Source: Enoplosus armatus
Taxonomy: Eukaryota; Chordata; Actinopteri; Centrarchiformes; Enoplosidae
DNA: 64,000 nt
Direction of reading: 5' to 3'
Assembly (NCBI RefSeq): GCF_043641665.1
Contig: NC_092196.1
Location: forward strand, 20,001,192 to 20,065,191
Shown: positions 47,341 through 59,725 of the stretch, piece after piece
How the letters are laid out: each line of letters opens with the position of its first letter
Position numbering within the stretch: position 1 is the first letter of the stretch
Position numbers and translations under genes: made by a program
The notes under the pieces: generated by a model
Seen by the model: only the letters and a program-made list of their open reading frames with translations
Database searches by the model: none
Told to the model about the DNA's origin: nothing

Positions 47341-48300
47341 CTTAAACAAACTGGGGACAACATCAGACATCAGACACAAACTGTAATCAGTTGCATTTCA
47401 CCAACTCTTAATTGACCTTTTGTTCCCTGCCCTCTTTTCTTCTTAATTCTCAATTCACTAGAAATATAGCCGTAAACCAGAAGCAAAAATCTAAAGGCCA
47501 TTCTTATTCATTAGACGAGCGCGCGGTGTTGTTGGCTGTCGCTGCCACCGAGGGGCCTGTCCATGGCTGCAGCTGACATCTGTTGGCATAATGCAGCGTC
47601 CAGGGCTGCGATAGGCAACGGGAACTGATTTATAAGGTTCCCTGTTTAAGTGGGTGTCTTAAGGTAATTACCAACTGGTGGGGGGGTTGCTACTAATTGC
47701 ACCTTCCCTGATCTGTAATGAAGGCCAAACAGCATGAATGAGATCATCCTGTGCGTCTCAGGCAGTGGAGGAGCGAGGGCAGCTGAGCTTGACCAGTTAG
47801 TGTTGGTTTAGCTCTGGGCTGGAGCTCCTCACCTGCTGTTATGCCGCGTCTTCAGCCAATTTCTCTTGAGTAATTAACTGTGATGCCACATATGGCGCAA
47901 TGGTGGAAAAATCCGATCGCTGGCGGATGTAGAGGAGTCGAAGAGAGAAAAACTAAACGCGGGAACCCTGCGGTGACCAAAGCCCCAAACACCCAGCGCG
48001 AGCATAAATGGGATGACTGGAAAATTCTTTTGACATGCACAATTAAAAACAAATGTTGTTTCCACATGACATAAATGAGTGTAATTAATCACTGAACAAA
48101 TGAATTATTAGGAAGATTAGAAAATGAGGTAGATTAAGTACACCAATGAGGCTTGAATTATTAACAGTATTTGTATCAGTTGATTAGGATGTCATAGAAA
48201 GAGAGCACATTCTGCCAACAAACGACAAAGTAATTAGAGTTTTAGATACATCACACATTGGAAAGCAAAGGCGAAGTTTCCAAAACATAATAACGTATTC
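47341..48300. promoter_or_regulatory. candidate conserved non-coding block
   Basis: Even sequence with a CpG patch at 47515-47560 (ACGAGCGCGCGGTG), GCCACCGAGGGGCC (weak CTCF-like) and AGGTAATTACCAACTGG (about 47663), which holds a palindromic GGTAATTACC. The part from 48060 is AT-rich with ATTAATC-type cores. Confidence 0.3.
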
Positions 48301-50020
48301 TCACGTACGTCTATCTGTCTCTGTTTGCACCCTAAACATGTACATTTGTGTACATTTCATATTATAAGAAATACATCCATGTAAGAGGAGAATGTATGTA
48401 TGTGACAGGATGGTGGTCATTGGCTGGGAGGGTGGAGCAGGTGGTTGTCCAGTTACCAAGCAGCATGGAAGCAGATGAAACACACGTACCGCAGCAGCAG
48501 TTGGGGTGTTGAGGTATTAAGACACTTAGAGGCTACGAAGCATAACTGTTCTCGAGCCTGTTTCTGCGACAAATGTTGAGATGGACAGAAAAAATATCCA
48601 CACAGACTCTCACGAACAAACACGTCCGTAGCTTCTCGCTGCATTCGCTCAGTGCGTTTGAAGGCATGATTAGAAGTTGTCCAACAAAGCATGATATATA
48701 TATGCTAACGCTATCTGTAGCATGATTGTGGAGGAACGTTATTCCACAGCGTTACAGGACTCCACCAAAAGCAACTTATGTTTATGTACCAACAAATGGT
48801 TTTACCAAATACGTCTTGCCTGGATTATGTTACCTGGCAACATTTCCTCCAGTCCAGGTCGTGTTAAATTCTTGTCCCAGCACCAGAGGTTCAGGTGGCT
48901 GTTGGACATACAAAGTGCAGGACTTTGACTCCAGAGACTCTTTGACTCTTGTGGTTATTTTAGGCTACTTGGACGCTTGATTAGGTAACGAGCATGGTTA
49001 CGTTTTGCAATATTTAGCAAAGATTACGATCTTTCCAGACCTTAACCAGCCTCTTTGAGTTGCCGAAACATACAACCATGAAACCATAGAAATGCCTATC
49101 ATGCTCTAGTTGCCATGTTTCCTCATTATACTGATTAAAAAACACTATGCAAGGTATTACATTTCTTTCAAAACACAATTATTGTTGCAGCTTAGCACGA
49201 GATATATATAAATTAAATTGAGAATATAATGCATAAATGTTGAAGTGATAATATATGTATCTGACAGTAATTGTATTTTTGAAGTCTCCCAGAATGAATT
49301 ATGACCCAGCAAAGGAAATGACATCATATTTCACATTTGTGAAATGTAAAAAGACTTCATGAATAACAGGCAATAAGCCCTGCAGTATATTTTATTACAT
49401 TTTTTGTAGGATTCATTACAATGTTCAGGAATTTTATTTTGGTAATAAATGGTTTGTCAAATGATCAAACGCACAACAAGCTCTTGTTCAAGACCACTGT
49501 TGTATAAAACAGCGAGGCACGATGGGGTATTAAAACAGGGAGGTGAAGCTGTGTTTAAGCACTGAGTTACAGAGGAAGAGTTTCCATCGAGTGAGTGACA
49601 CAAAAGCAAGATTAGGGGATCAAGTGCTGAAAGATGAGAGAGGAATTTAGTGGAATTGACAGCACATTCAAGGGTTTCCGAGAGGAAGAGAAGACAAGAG
49701 ACAGGGCGATAATTTTAGAGATTTGAAGGGTCAAGATTAAGCTGCCTGATAATAAGCAGAGTGAAATGAACCAATTTTGAAAATATATGCTGATGCAGTG
49801 TGGATCAGGGGAGGGGGTGGGGGGGGGCAAAGAGGGTTGTCAGTGCCTTCACAAATGACTTGGTATCAGACAACAGGCTTTTGGAAATATTGGATTGTAC
49901 AGTCAGACAGGTTCGCTGCCTGCCGCACTATATTTATGCACAGATCATATTCGAGGCCGCATTAGGTCTCCTGCACGCTGCCGTTTCTTCACGCTAAATG
50001 TGAAGGACCAATAAAGAATC
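48301..50020. other. unique or unclassified DNA
   Basis: No gene is called. The stretch at 49600-49790 (with ACAGGGCGATAATTTTAGAG) may be a decayed retroelement fragment in minus orientation, but I could not match a motif. A G-rich patch lies at 49808-49827. Confidence 0.4.
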
Positions 50021-51310
50021 CAGATTTCTCGTGGATGTAATTAGCCAATCGTTTCTAATAGTGTCCATAGCAATGCATTTTCACGGCAGTGTCATTTTAC
50101 CCTGGGCAATATGCCTTGAAGTGTAATTTCTGCCTGAGCGTTTAGACACAGAGCTATCGATTGCGTTCAGTGAATGATCTGCTCAGAAACCCATCATCTA
50201 CTTTAATAATGTCACTCACCGCCACATTCTCTCTGCTTGGTTTCCATTAACAGCCAGCCTACGTGACATTGTCAACATTCACTACTCAAACAACAGGGTC
50301 TTTGAAGCATGGCTGGTTCGCAATTGGGTCATTTAATCAATTTATACAATTGAACCTATTTAACATATTGATATGCAGTTACCCTGTAATGTGTGTGGCC
50401 TTTTATCCCCCGAGTGAAGGAAACTCCAAGGGAGCTTTTCAGATCTTCTGCCGTTATTTATCATGTGACATTTAGCTGGGCCCTGATGGCGGCAGCTCTC
50501 CACTTTAATTAAAGGTTCAACCTCTTCACTGGATGACAAATTGACTGGTTTGTGCCTTGGAAAAGTGGTGGAACATGTCTCGTCCACGCTGCCCCTCACT
50601 GACGGTGGGCTAACATCGGGGAGGGGGGAGGTAGAGCTGGCATTTTAGTCAAGTCATCACCGAGCAAGGTCAGAGAATGAGCTGGATTATCTACTGCACA
50701 ACCCTCTCGGACTAAATAAAACAAAACAATTTTCATCTGTTATCAGTTCTGTCAGAAGTTTCTCTTTCTGGGGAAAAGAAAAAAAATCTGATGATAAAAT
50801 AGCTGTTTTTCTCTTTTTGTTTGTCCTTAACATTATTTCCTCCATGTGCCGTTCTTTTGTTAAGTTTTTTGTGACCTTCTGTTTGTGCAGATGCGAGATC
50901 TGCAACTCGGTCGGTAGCAGCAAATGGCTAATGGTCCATCCCCCGGTTATTTTACGGCAGGCTGGAGAATATGTCCACTTTGCATGGTTCCCTTCTTCCA
51001 TTTTTCAAACTTCGCCTGAGTTGGGGGTGACACAGCTTGAAACGGGTTTCAGGAGAAGCAGCAACACAAATGGAAGAGTAGGCCCAGATGATACAATCAC
51101 TTTGTTCAGCATGAACACTTCTGCAAACATGTTGGGGAGGGGGGCTGGGGGGGGGGGGGGTTCTGCGGGGCAGGCGCCAAGGCTTCTGTGTAAGATGAGA
51201 TGGTGTAAACAGGCAGATTGGCTCTTTTCTCAACGTTGGCTCCTTGAGATTTCATGCTGGCTGGATTTATAGAGAGTCACAGTGCATTGGAATCTGCCTT
51301 GGGCTCCTCT
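50021..51310. promoter_or_regulatory. candidate conserved non-coding block
   Basis: Mostly even sequence with AATTAAAGG and TTTAATCAATTTAT cores. It is interrupted by G14 at 51147-51160. A 151-codon plus-strand open frame (50817-51272) reads through that G run as polyglycine and has no domain. Confidence 0.25.
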
Positions 51311-51684
51311 GGGGCCAGTATCAGAGAGAGCACAGAGCTGTGAACCTCAGATGATAAACCAAATATAAATCTATAAAAAACAAAAGGAATACATTTTACT
51401 ATCTTAGAAATAGAGGCCCATCTTTTTATTGTGGCTTTCACATTGGAGTTATGCGACCTCCTCGGCCTTCATGTTCAATATATGGCATATTCTGTTGTTA
51501 TTGTTTCTAATGTTTTAAAATGACTGTCGGTGTATTTTTCTTCTTTGCTTTTCTTTTAGTTTCCTACTTCATTTCTTTTCCTCTTTCTAATCCTCTCAAG
51601 CTGCACGAGAAGTGCTGTTAAAAATAAAATGAATAATACGATTACTATCTAGGTCATTTGCATGCAAAAGCTTTAGAAGACTTG

Positions 51685-51686
<2 letters not shown>
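51311..51686. other. unique AT-rich DNA
   Basis: Nothing recognised. Confidence 0.5.

Positions 51687-51724
<38 letters not shown>
51687..51724. repeat. (AT)19 microsatellite
   Basis: Uninterrupted AT run, the longest AT repeat in the window, directly abutting a SINE fragment. Confidence 0.98.
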
Positions 51725-51728
<4 letters not shown>

Positions 51729-51770
51729 TGATACACACTCTACCAGGTGAGCTACCAGGGCTCCAACCTG
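51729..51770 (-). mobile_element. tRNA-derived SINE head fragment (A box)
   Basis: On the minus strand it reads GAGCCCTGGTAGCTCACC followed by TGGTAGAGTG. TAGCTCACCTGG (51743-51754) fits the RNA polymerase III A box of tRNA D-arms. I remember this head from fish SINEs. No B box or SINE body follows; the AT repeat begins where the body would be. Confidence 0.6.
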
Positions 51771-52420
51771 AAGATGTTTTCAAACAAGAATTTGACACTA
51801 AATCTGATTGTTTTAGTTATATATACAGTCTCTTGTAGTTTCAATAAATTCTGGTCCTAGTCTCAAATCTAAAAACCCTAAATCTAAAGTACCATTCAAG
51901 TCAGGGCCACGTCCCCTTTCAAAATATATAAATACAGAAATCAACTCTTCTGTTTCAGTGTTCTTGACCGCCACAGAAGGTGGAAATGCAGGCGTTACAT
52001 AATGTCCTCCAGAATTCATAGAACTGTAGTTACATGTGGATTTGTGAGGGGGTGTGTTCAAAATAAAACTCTAGAGCAAATGAAATGGGGGGTGCATATA
52101 TAATAATAATAATAATAACAACAAAAATAATTATTATGATTATATTATTATTATTATATTGTTGTTTTTATTCAACAGTATTTTCTCCAGGTATTTCTTC
52201 ATGTACTATGTTTATTAAATTATGCATTATGCAAGAATGATAATAATTTTTTATATTCATGGAGGTGTGGGGGGGGGCACACCATCTCACTGACGTGGAC
52301 TAAAACCAGGTCCTAAGTCGGTCCTTACTGACGGTGCAGGAGGAGTATTTGTTATTTGTATTGTCAGTATACCAAAGCAGTAAATCTGCAGGAGAAGCAG
52401 CTTGTCCCTCAGCGCAGCAG
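51771..52420. repeat. AT-rich DNA with inverted AAT/ATT tracts
   Basis: (AAT)n at 52100-52118 and (ATT)n at 52141-52160 face each other and could pair over about 18 bases around a 22-base loop. A G9 run is at 52270-52278. The rest is unremarkable. Confidence 0.6.
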
Positions 52421-53560
52421 AGTGGACGAGGACTGATAGGGGGACCGCGGCTCCCTAATAACGGTCCTGTGCAGAAGGGACAGTTGTCTCGGCTATAAGC
52501 CCTACTTCCTTGACAGCCCCTGGGATCCCTTTGTCCTGTTGTAAACTATTCTGAAGGAAGGACATTTAATTGCCCGGCACACACTAATGAGTTTGCAAAC
52601 TAATTAAAGGGGGTATATTACGCCCTGTGGAGGCCCACATCACTAAGAAAGCCAGGGACATCTTTAATGAGGAGCCTTGATAACCCTTCAAAGGAGGAAT
52701 GTGTAGTGTCTGTAATGATGCCCAGGGTAAAGCCGAGCTCAGCCAGGGAAAAGCGTGTGTGTGTTGGTGTGTGTGTCCCTCACCTCGGGTGTGTGGAGAC
52801 TTGCAAGCAGATGCCAAGTGTTTTCAGTCCATCGCCCACAGCTACCTACCTACATGTCCTAATCAAAGAGTTTCACTCTCCTTCCAATAGGTTCAAAGAG
52901 ACCAGCTCCTGCTCCTCTCTCAGTGGGTGGTACACAGAGATTTCTAGGTTGTTTCATTTTCCTGTATTGTATTATTCACTTCAGAATAATTTGGTTCATT
53001 AAGGAATCAGAGGAGGCAATTGAGGAGCATTTTTATGAGCTACTTAAATGACCTATATCACACGTAAGAATGAAAATACAAGATTCAGGGGGAAAGTCTT
53101 GGCTGAGAGGGAGAGAGAGGCATGAGTTGGACAGATGGACTGAATATGCCATCAGAATCGATGAAGGTCATGATTAGTCCGCATTCTGGAATTCATTAAA
53201 TCACCCAGGGCGCTTTATGTTTTCAAACAAATTAAACTCTTTGACTGTTGCTGAGTTTCGGCCGTCATATCTGCCCGAGCCCCTGCTGAGGCTCCATGCA
53301 GCCGGCAGCCCTTTTCTCTGCAGAGTCAGTCCCCCCTCCAGTAAACAAGTGCGTTTTTTTGTTTGGTCACAATATTTTCCTCCCAGACAGTGACGGCTGT
53401 TATTTTGCCCGTGGCTCCTGTCAAAACTAACATGGCTTAATTGACTGCGAGCGAATGAGCTCCTGGATTGATCCTGTCAGGCTCCTCAGGAAGTGATGCT
53501 GCTCCATCTGTGAGGCGCAACTCCAGCGACAGCAGCAATCTGTTGCTTGGGACTGAGCCA
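52421..53560. promoter_or_regulatory. candidate conserved non-coding block
   Basis: Two even stretches (52500-52740 and 53080-53330) carry cores such as CACTAATGAGTTTGCAAACT, AAACTAATTAAAGG and GGAATTCATTAAATCACC. A GT-rich patch at 52754-52775 separates them. Inferred from texture. Confidence 0.3.
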
Positions 53561-53566
53561 AGGCTT

Positions 53567-53582
53567 AAAAAAAAAAAAAAAA
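53567..53582. repeat. poly-A run of 16
   Basis: Sixteen A bases; no retroposon body is recognised upstream. Confidence 0.96.
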
Positions 53583-55046
53583 GAGTCAAAATTACAGAAA
53601 GTACCTCAGGCGTTGTGTGTATTCTGATCAGCTGTCAGTGATGACACACTCAGATGAACACGCACACGCAAAAGCGACTCAAAAACTCGACAGACAGACA
53701 TCCACATATACACAATGTAATTTTTGCATCATGGTTAGCAATGTCACATTCAAGGGGGGCCCAGCGTCGCTCCCTGAAGGTACGGCAGGAAATCAGAATG
53801 GTCTTGTCTGCCTTGTTAGACATTTGATGTCAGGCGAGGTTGTCCTCAGGGTATATCCAAAACGCAACCTGTCATCTATTCCTGCACCGCTGTCATTTGT
53901 CCAAACAATTGAGGCATATACTGTCATCTTAGGTTTTTACCTGTAACTCAACTCAGCCAGGCCCAGTCGTGACCCCCCCCCCGCGCCCCCAGCCTTTCAC
54001 CTCTTCCTCTCTTTTTCTCTGTCCTCGCCTTTCATCTCTCACAGTCTCTCTTTTCAGTTGGAGATACTGTATTTCCCCGGCTAAAGTGTGCGATGCAGCA
54101 GCGCCTTCTGGCACGATTAAATATTTAGACGGCTGTCTATGTAGATGGCGGCTCGGAGACGCGGAGGAATAATCTGGGAGACAGCTGCTATAGCACATCT
54201 GGGTGTCACTGATAGCAGAGGAAGGTGTGCGGCTGGTGTTGCTATGGAGGGGGAGACTTAAGAGACACAGCTGTCAATCAGCCGGGCGGCACGGGCGCCG
54301 AGCCTTCATAACGTCCCTGCGTGGTGGGCCGGCTCGCACAGACTGATGCCTGACAGACTGGCGCTGCCATTGACGTGTGAGCCGCATGCACTTTTTGGTG
54401 GAGACGACCGTATGCTAACGTTGTCACTAGCCACGCGGTATACTGTAAAAAATACATCAGTTGATCCTGCCTGCACCCCAATCCAATCCACTTACTCTCG
54501 TGTTAGCACCCTGCTACGATGATCAGTTCAAAATAAAAGCTGCAGTTAATGACTTTCCTTTTTCAGCGATACTCTGACTTCCTGCAAGACGACATTCTGG
54601 GTTTTTAAATAGTGCTGATCCTTGTTTAGGTTTGTTGGTAACAGGGGGTGGCTGTAGGTGCAATGTGTCAGAACATTTGAAGAAGATTGAGTGTGAAAAG
54701 CCGCCCACTTCTTCCCCCTGCACTCTTCATCCGCCAGCAGCCTGAACTTGGAGGCTGCACAGCGGCGCTACGAGGCCGGCTGGCCTGAAAATCACTTTGT
54801 GCTCCTCTCCCAGGCACATGCGATATGGATGCGTCTCCACTCGGCTCAGGCCCTCCCGACACCGTGATTAATGGCACTCGCTTCTCTCCCCATCTCATTC
54901 TGTTACTGTCAGAGTTAAGTGGGCCGAAGACAATAATAAACAGTCAGTCTTCTGTGAACCCCCTAACACGATCATTCCACCCCACCCGATCCCCCCTTTC
55001 CAATGAGAAAAAGAGGAAGAGAGATGGAGTGAGAGATAGAGAGGAA
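53583..55046. other. unique non-coding DNA
   Basis: C9 at 53972-53980. The stretch at 54060-54330 is GC-richer with several CpGs and TTAAATATTTAGACGG, a weak regulatory candidate. No gene recognised. Confidence 0.45.
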
Positions 55047-55066
55047 GTGTGTGTGTGTGTGTGTGT
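55047..55066. repeat. (GT)10 microsatellite
   Basis: Uninterrupted GT run after a purine-rich GA tract. Confidence 0.97.
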
Positions 55067-55689
55067 TAAAGACACAGAAACAGAGCTCAGTAATGGAAAT
55101 ATGTCAGTGAATCAGATTGTGAAGTTTACAGAATCGAAGGGGCACCACTTTAAATCTTAAAGCACATTATGAATGCAGGTTTTTAGGTTTTATATTATGC
55201 ATACATACATTTTATACATTGTTTACTCATACGTTTAATTTATATTATTTGTATAGGGACTAGCATAAACCAACACACCACAGCATTTATAGCTTTAGCT
55301 AAATGCCCAAATGGGCCTTTAAAATACATACAACTCAACAACAAATACACAAGAGACAAAAAGTACATACATTAAAAACACAGAACTCAGAACTCAACTA
55401 AAACTAAACTTAATACAATAAAGCACCGTGAAACAAGAAGCGCCAGATCATTCACAGCAGTTCAGTTTGAGTTTGAAATGATCCCAGTGAACTGCACATG
55501 TGATGCTCCACGTCTAACTGGTGGAACCATCAGGTCACTGAGCTCCCGGAGAGCCTGGTCATTTATAGATTGTATGCTTCACAGGTTTAGAGTTTGTGAT
55601 GTTTCACTTCATTTCCATACAGTATGAACATCAACTAGCGTAGCCATGAAACGTACATATAATTGCATGATACTGCTGTTTATGTGCCT
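55067..55689. other. unique AT-rich DNA
   Basis: No gene. ATACATACA-type repeats near 55200 and 55360. Confidence 0.5.
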
Positions 55690-55911
55690 ATCTCTGCTAC
55701 AGAAGATTGTTTATTTATTCAGACATTCTCCAATATTTGCTGGGTAATTTTGTTCTTCAGGCAAGTTCTTCAGATGAAACGGGGAACAAAGAGAAAACGC
55801 TTCAGTTGAACTGGTCACATCCTGCAGACATATGCGACCTGTGAGGATGAGTCTCAAGTCGACATTTCTTTGTTTCAAAGGGTCACAAGCCAAAACGGTT
55901 TGGAACCACTG
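55690..55911 (-). mobile_element. hAT-like non-autonomous DNA transposon (minus orientation)
   Basis: On the minus strand it starts CAGTGGTTCCAAACCG, then GGCTTGTGACCCTTT, ACAAAGAAATG and TTCATCTGAAGAACTTGCC. These follow the order of a common fish element with CAGTGGTTCC ends from memory. The far end is not certain; ATTTATAG (55561-55568) and ACTTATAG (55912-55919) match at seven of eight bases and might be the target duplication, which would extend the element to 55569. Confidence 0.62.
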
Positions 55912-55919
55912 ACTTATAG

Positions 55920-56460
55920 GAAGAAGCTGATTAAGAAAATACCCTTTTCAGCGCCTTCAGGATAAACTTTAGAGTTCTGACAGATTTAGAGAAAAGGAAG
56001 AAATAGCTGCAGCCAGAAGAAAGCAAAGCGAACCGAGCGAGCGAAGACTCTCTGGATCTCAGACCTGCCGTTTTAGTCACTAGTGAGCTGTCTCTTCCTG
56101 CAACTGCAGCCTCCTCCTCCTCCTCCCTCCCTGGGCCTGTCACTTCACTCTGCCATATCCCCTTCAGTCGAGCACTCCCTCCCTCCCTCTCTCTCTCTGT
56201 GTCTCTGCGAGACGCCGACCGACCCGCCACACAAGCAACACAGTGCTCGTACGGCAGCAGCATCGCCCAATCCTCCGAGGGTTTCCGTACACAAGCAGGA
56301 ATAAAGGGTCAGCATTTGAGTTCCAGTCACTGGCCTTGGTTTCAGGGCCTTAAAAGCCTCCACCGAGGCTGTGAGACCCTTCACCACCACTACATCCTCC
56401 CCTCCTCCCCCTCCTCCTCTTCTTCTTCTCTCTCTTATTACTGGGGATGACCTGCCTCAC
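55920..56460. other. CpG- and pyrimidine-rich patch
   Basis: About 16 CpGs lie in 56029-56287, with CTC tracts at 56111-56132, 56174-56199 and 56395-56436. The mix resembles a promoter or 5' UTR region, but no TATA box, splice-supported exon or coding start is clear. It could be an alternative promoter or simply repetitive DNA. Confidence 0.35.
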
Positions 56461-57310
56461 AGCCCCGGGCTCAGTGACCGAGAAATCCTCCGTCCCTCAC
56501 CGTCCCCATCCTCCTTGCTGCTGGTGGATTGTCTTTGTGTCTACCGGAGTGGCCTCGGAGAAATGAAGTGCCATGATCTCATCACGCCGAGCCCATTGTT
56601 TTCACTCTCATGCACACTGTGTAATAGCCATGGAGATAAGGGGATGATTCAGGCCTTTCACGGAAGGAAATGTGAAAAGCCTGCCTGTGAAAAAGTGAAA
56701 TTACTGTTTTGATGGCTTTTGATGGCGGGGGGCATAATTGCTGGATGGAAGGAAGGATGGAGGGTGAAATACACATAGGAGATTAGTATTTCTAATACTG
56801 GAGACGGTTGGTAGGAGGCCTGCAGAAGGTTATACACGCAGTGGGTAGTTCTAATGAAGCTGCCCTGTATGTAGAATAGCAGATTGACTAAAATAGCTCA
56901 TTGTTCTTCTTTCCACAGCAACCTTTGCCCTTCTGGATTGAAACTACATCCTTGATGGCAGCGCTGATTATGATATTGTTCAATGCTCATTGCCATAGTA
57001 ACGGTGATTATTTTCACATTGTTTGTGCATGAAATAGTTGCCGCAGCCCTCAGGAATGGGAAACGAGCTTAAGTATTTTTGGCAACGGGCATAAGGCTCA
57101 TCAACACATGCAGACAACACGGGTCGGAGGATTACAGCTTGTAGTAATGACAGGGGCAAAGCGTAAATAGTATAAATACTCCATGAGATTATAATTAGCC
57201 TTACTCTGCGCATTTAGACACACTCAAGTGGAACTAAAACCTTATTGACTTCTGGAGACAATTTCATATTAATTGGATGCCTCTTCTTTCTCACTGTCTA
57301 TTTCTTTGCT
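56461..57310. other. unique non-coding DNA, partly enhancer-like
   Basis: An acceptor-like site (TTCTTCTTTCCACAG, ending near 56919) is followed by no recognised exon. The stretch 56900-57240 is even and could be regulatory. No gene called. Confidence 0.4.
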
Positions 57311-57470
57311 TTGTTTTCGAGCTGCCGACAAACGCGCCGCGGTGGAATAACAGAGAGCGTAGCCGATTAGCATTAGCCACAACACCAACTGGAATGTAAG
57401 AAGCGCCACCTTCGTCGCGTCACCTGGGCCGACGCCGACGACGCCGACGGCGTCGATGGAGAGGGATGTG
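57311..57470. promoter_or_regulatory. dense CpG patch
   Basis: I count 21 CpGs in the 138 bases 57318-57455, far above the rest of the window. The right part is a GCCGAC-type repeat ending in a 17-base inverted repeat, CGACGCC-GAC-GGCGTCG (57439-57455). CpG density at this level in a methylated genome suggests an unmethylated regulatory element or a recent repeat expansion. Confidence 0.45.
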
Positions 57471-59480
57471 AATCAAAAGGCAGTCGGGCGTCTCTGAAGC
57501 CGTCCATGACGAGCAGCTAAAAAGCGCAAAAGGCGAGATCGATGTGAGAAGGAGACTGATAAGATAAGGCACATGTTGGGTGGAGAGTCGGTAGCATGGA
57601 GGCGAGGAGGATGGGGTTTCCTGGTGATGCTGAGGCCAGGACATGAGAGGAATTAATGTGAATCATGTCCGCCACCACCACCCCCTCAAACACACACATA
57701 AACACACACTCTATTTCATCTTCCATCTCAGCATTCAGCATATGTCCTCCTCCCTCTTTGTCCCCCTCCCTCCCTCCCTCCCTCGTTCTATCTGCGCTCC
57801 GGCCGCAAATTTATCCCTTATTTTCCATCCAGAAGTGGGGGAAAGTTGTAAAGCTAATTAAGAAGCGGGGATGCGGCAGCTCGACAGATGTGCATTGAGA
57901 TGGGTGCTATTGAGTAGCGGGGATAATGGTGTGTGGACCTGGTGGGCAGCGGGGTTGTGTTGGAGGGAGCTCCTACCTGGGCGTGCATGTTAATCAGCGC
58001 GCCTGTCTGTTGAGAGCCGGGGAATTAAGGGGGAAGGGAAGCGTGTCGCCAGCCTCCAGTGAAGAGACAAGGCTGGCAAGCTGATTAAGAGCACAAATTT
58101 GCCAGTTTGGTCAGACAGGGAGATATGTGTACGAAGGAGGAAAAGGGCAAGAAAAGTGTGTATTGATTAACAGTGCTGGTGGTGGCGGGATTCAGGAAAA
58201 AACGAGGTGGGTAGAAATCTACCTGCCGTTGTCAAACTAAATATTTCACAGTACTTGAAGGCATCACAATACTTCAAAGGGGCAAAAATCACAAAATGAC
58301 CATCACATATCTGCAGGGAGGCTGTGAAAGTTGTTGATAAATGTTAATAACTTAATGATTTCTCGACCCGGTGCTGAGATTTCTGCCTGTGAAAACTCAC
58401 TTTGCCTGCACTCTGAACAAAAACTCGCAGCCTGATGAATTTCATGACATTCACAGTCTCCTTCACGTCCACACGCATTTACAGCTGCTCAGCAATGGAG
58501 GACAAAGCTCCAGCATGAGCAAGCTACATCCCAGTGATTAAAGCTTGGGCTTGTTTTCAGGCCAAAACTGCAAATGACAAAGAAATGTTAACCCATAGAT
58601 GACTTTATATTTTACACAAAACATCACTGGCTGGGTCTTTAAACAGCCAAACAGACCCTTCACCTGCTCTAACTTACAGTGCATGACATTGAAATGATAA
58701 TTAGTCTCTAAATACTTTAATCAAAATATCACACAGCCGTTCAATTCACACAGCTTGACACTGTAAACTGTCTCAGTCCACGTGAATAGAATTGAATTCA
58801 GCATCGAGCACAAAATGCAGACGAACAGCGAGTTGGAGATTATGGATATATACATCCCGTATAGACGGCTTTGGGGTTTACAAATGTGCAGTGGCTATTT
58901 AGTTACTTGGAACATAAAGTCCTTTTTTATTAAGTATTGATTCGTCATTTTCACTGGGAACACTGCACCTTTCTGAATAGAAGTTTGAAGCAAAACTGCC
59001 GGCTGATATTGAAATGAAAGAAGAACAGTGATTTGGTTTAGTGGCACCTTGTAAACAACACAAAAGTTTTTCACGCGTGAGTGAATAATAATTCCCTCCC
59101 ATAGATAGATGCACAGCTTTATGCTTCCTTCCCCAGATATCTGCAAGTTTTTAATTAGAATTATCTCCCTTTTCACCAACACAGCCTGATCTAATTTCTC
59201 CCTAATTGTTGTTATTTACACAGTAAAGGTTTACGGGTATTTATCGACATTTCCTCTCCCAGATCTCTGTCTGTCGTCGATAATGAGTGGGGAAATTATT
59301 TTTAACACTCAGTCATTATCTCTGTGTTCAAGTAGTCTTCCTTTTAATATGCTAATGCTGCTGATATAATCAGCTGGTAATTGTAAAACACTTCAAGTAC
59401 GACACATTTTGCGGCACTCTCTCCTGAATGAAGAAATCACAGCCAGTCGGCGGCACAGACGACGATCTGTTTATGTTCTT
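57471..59480. other. unique non-coding DNA
   Basis: A few more CpGs occur to 57545; (CCCT)n at 57766-57784 and a CA-rich patch at 57688-57710. The stretches 57830-58200 and 59180-59350 have enhancer-like texture. No gene recognised. Confidence 0.45.
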
Positions 59481-59725
59481 GTGCGGGAGGGGGGGCGGTG
59501 GTGGTGGGGGGGGGGGGGGGGGACGCCTGCCATTCGATCCTGCATGGCACAAATCCAAATCACACACAGACCCCTATAGAAATGTGTAGGCTGGTGTAAA
59601 AGCTGCATCGCTGTGTCAGTGATGCCCCCACCACCACTTCCTGTTCTCATCTGGCTTTTTATTCTTAAAAATCCACCTTTGATTACCATTGATCCCCCCC
59701 CCCCACACACACACACACACACACA
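59481..59725. repeat. G-rich, C and CA simple repeats
   Basis: A G-rich tract with G17 at 59506-59522, then C11 at 59694-59704 running straight into (AC)n at 59705-59725. The DNA between them is not recognised. Confidence 0.93.

Noticed and set aside
50817..51272. 151-codon plus-strand open frame
   Set aside because: Translates a G14 homopolymer as polyglycine and has no recognisable domain; no splice or start context supports it.
51743..51754. tRNA gene on the minus strand
   Set aside because: Only an A box is present; there is no B box, cloverleaf or terminator. Called as a SINE fragment.
52100..52160. microRNA-like hairpin from the AAT/ATT tracts
   Set aside because: The stem is made only of simple repeat units, so pairing is a trivial consequence of the microsatellites.
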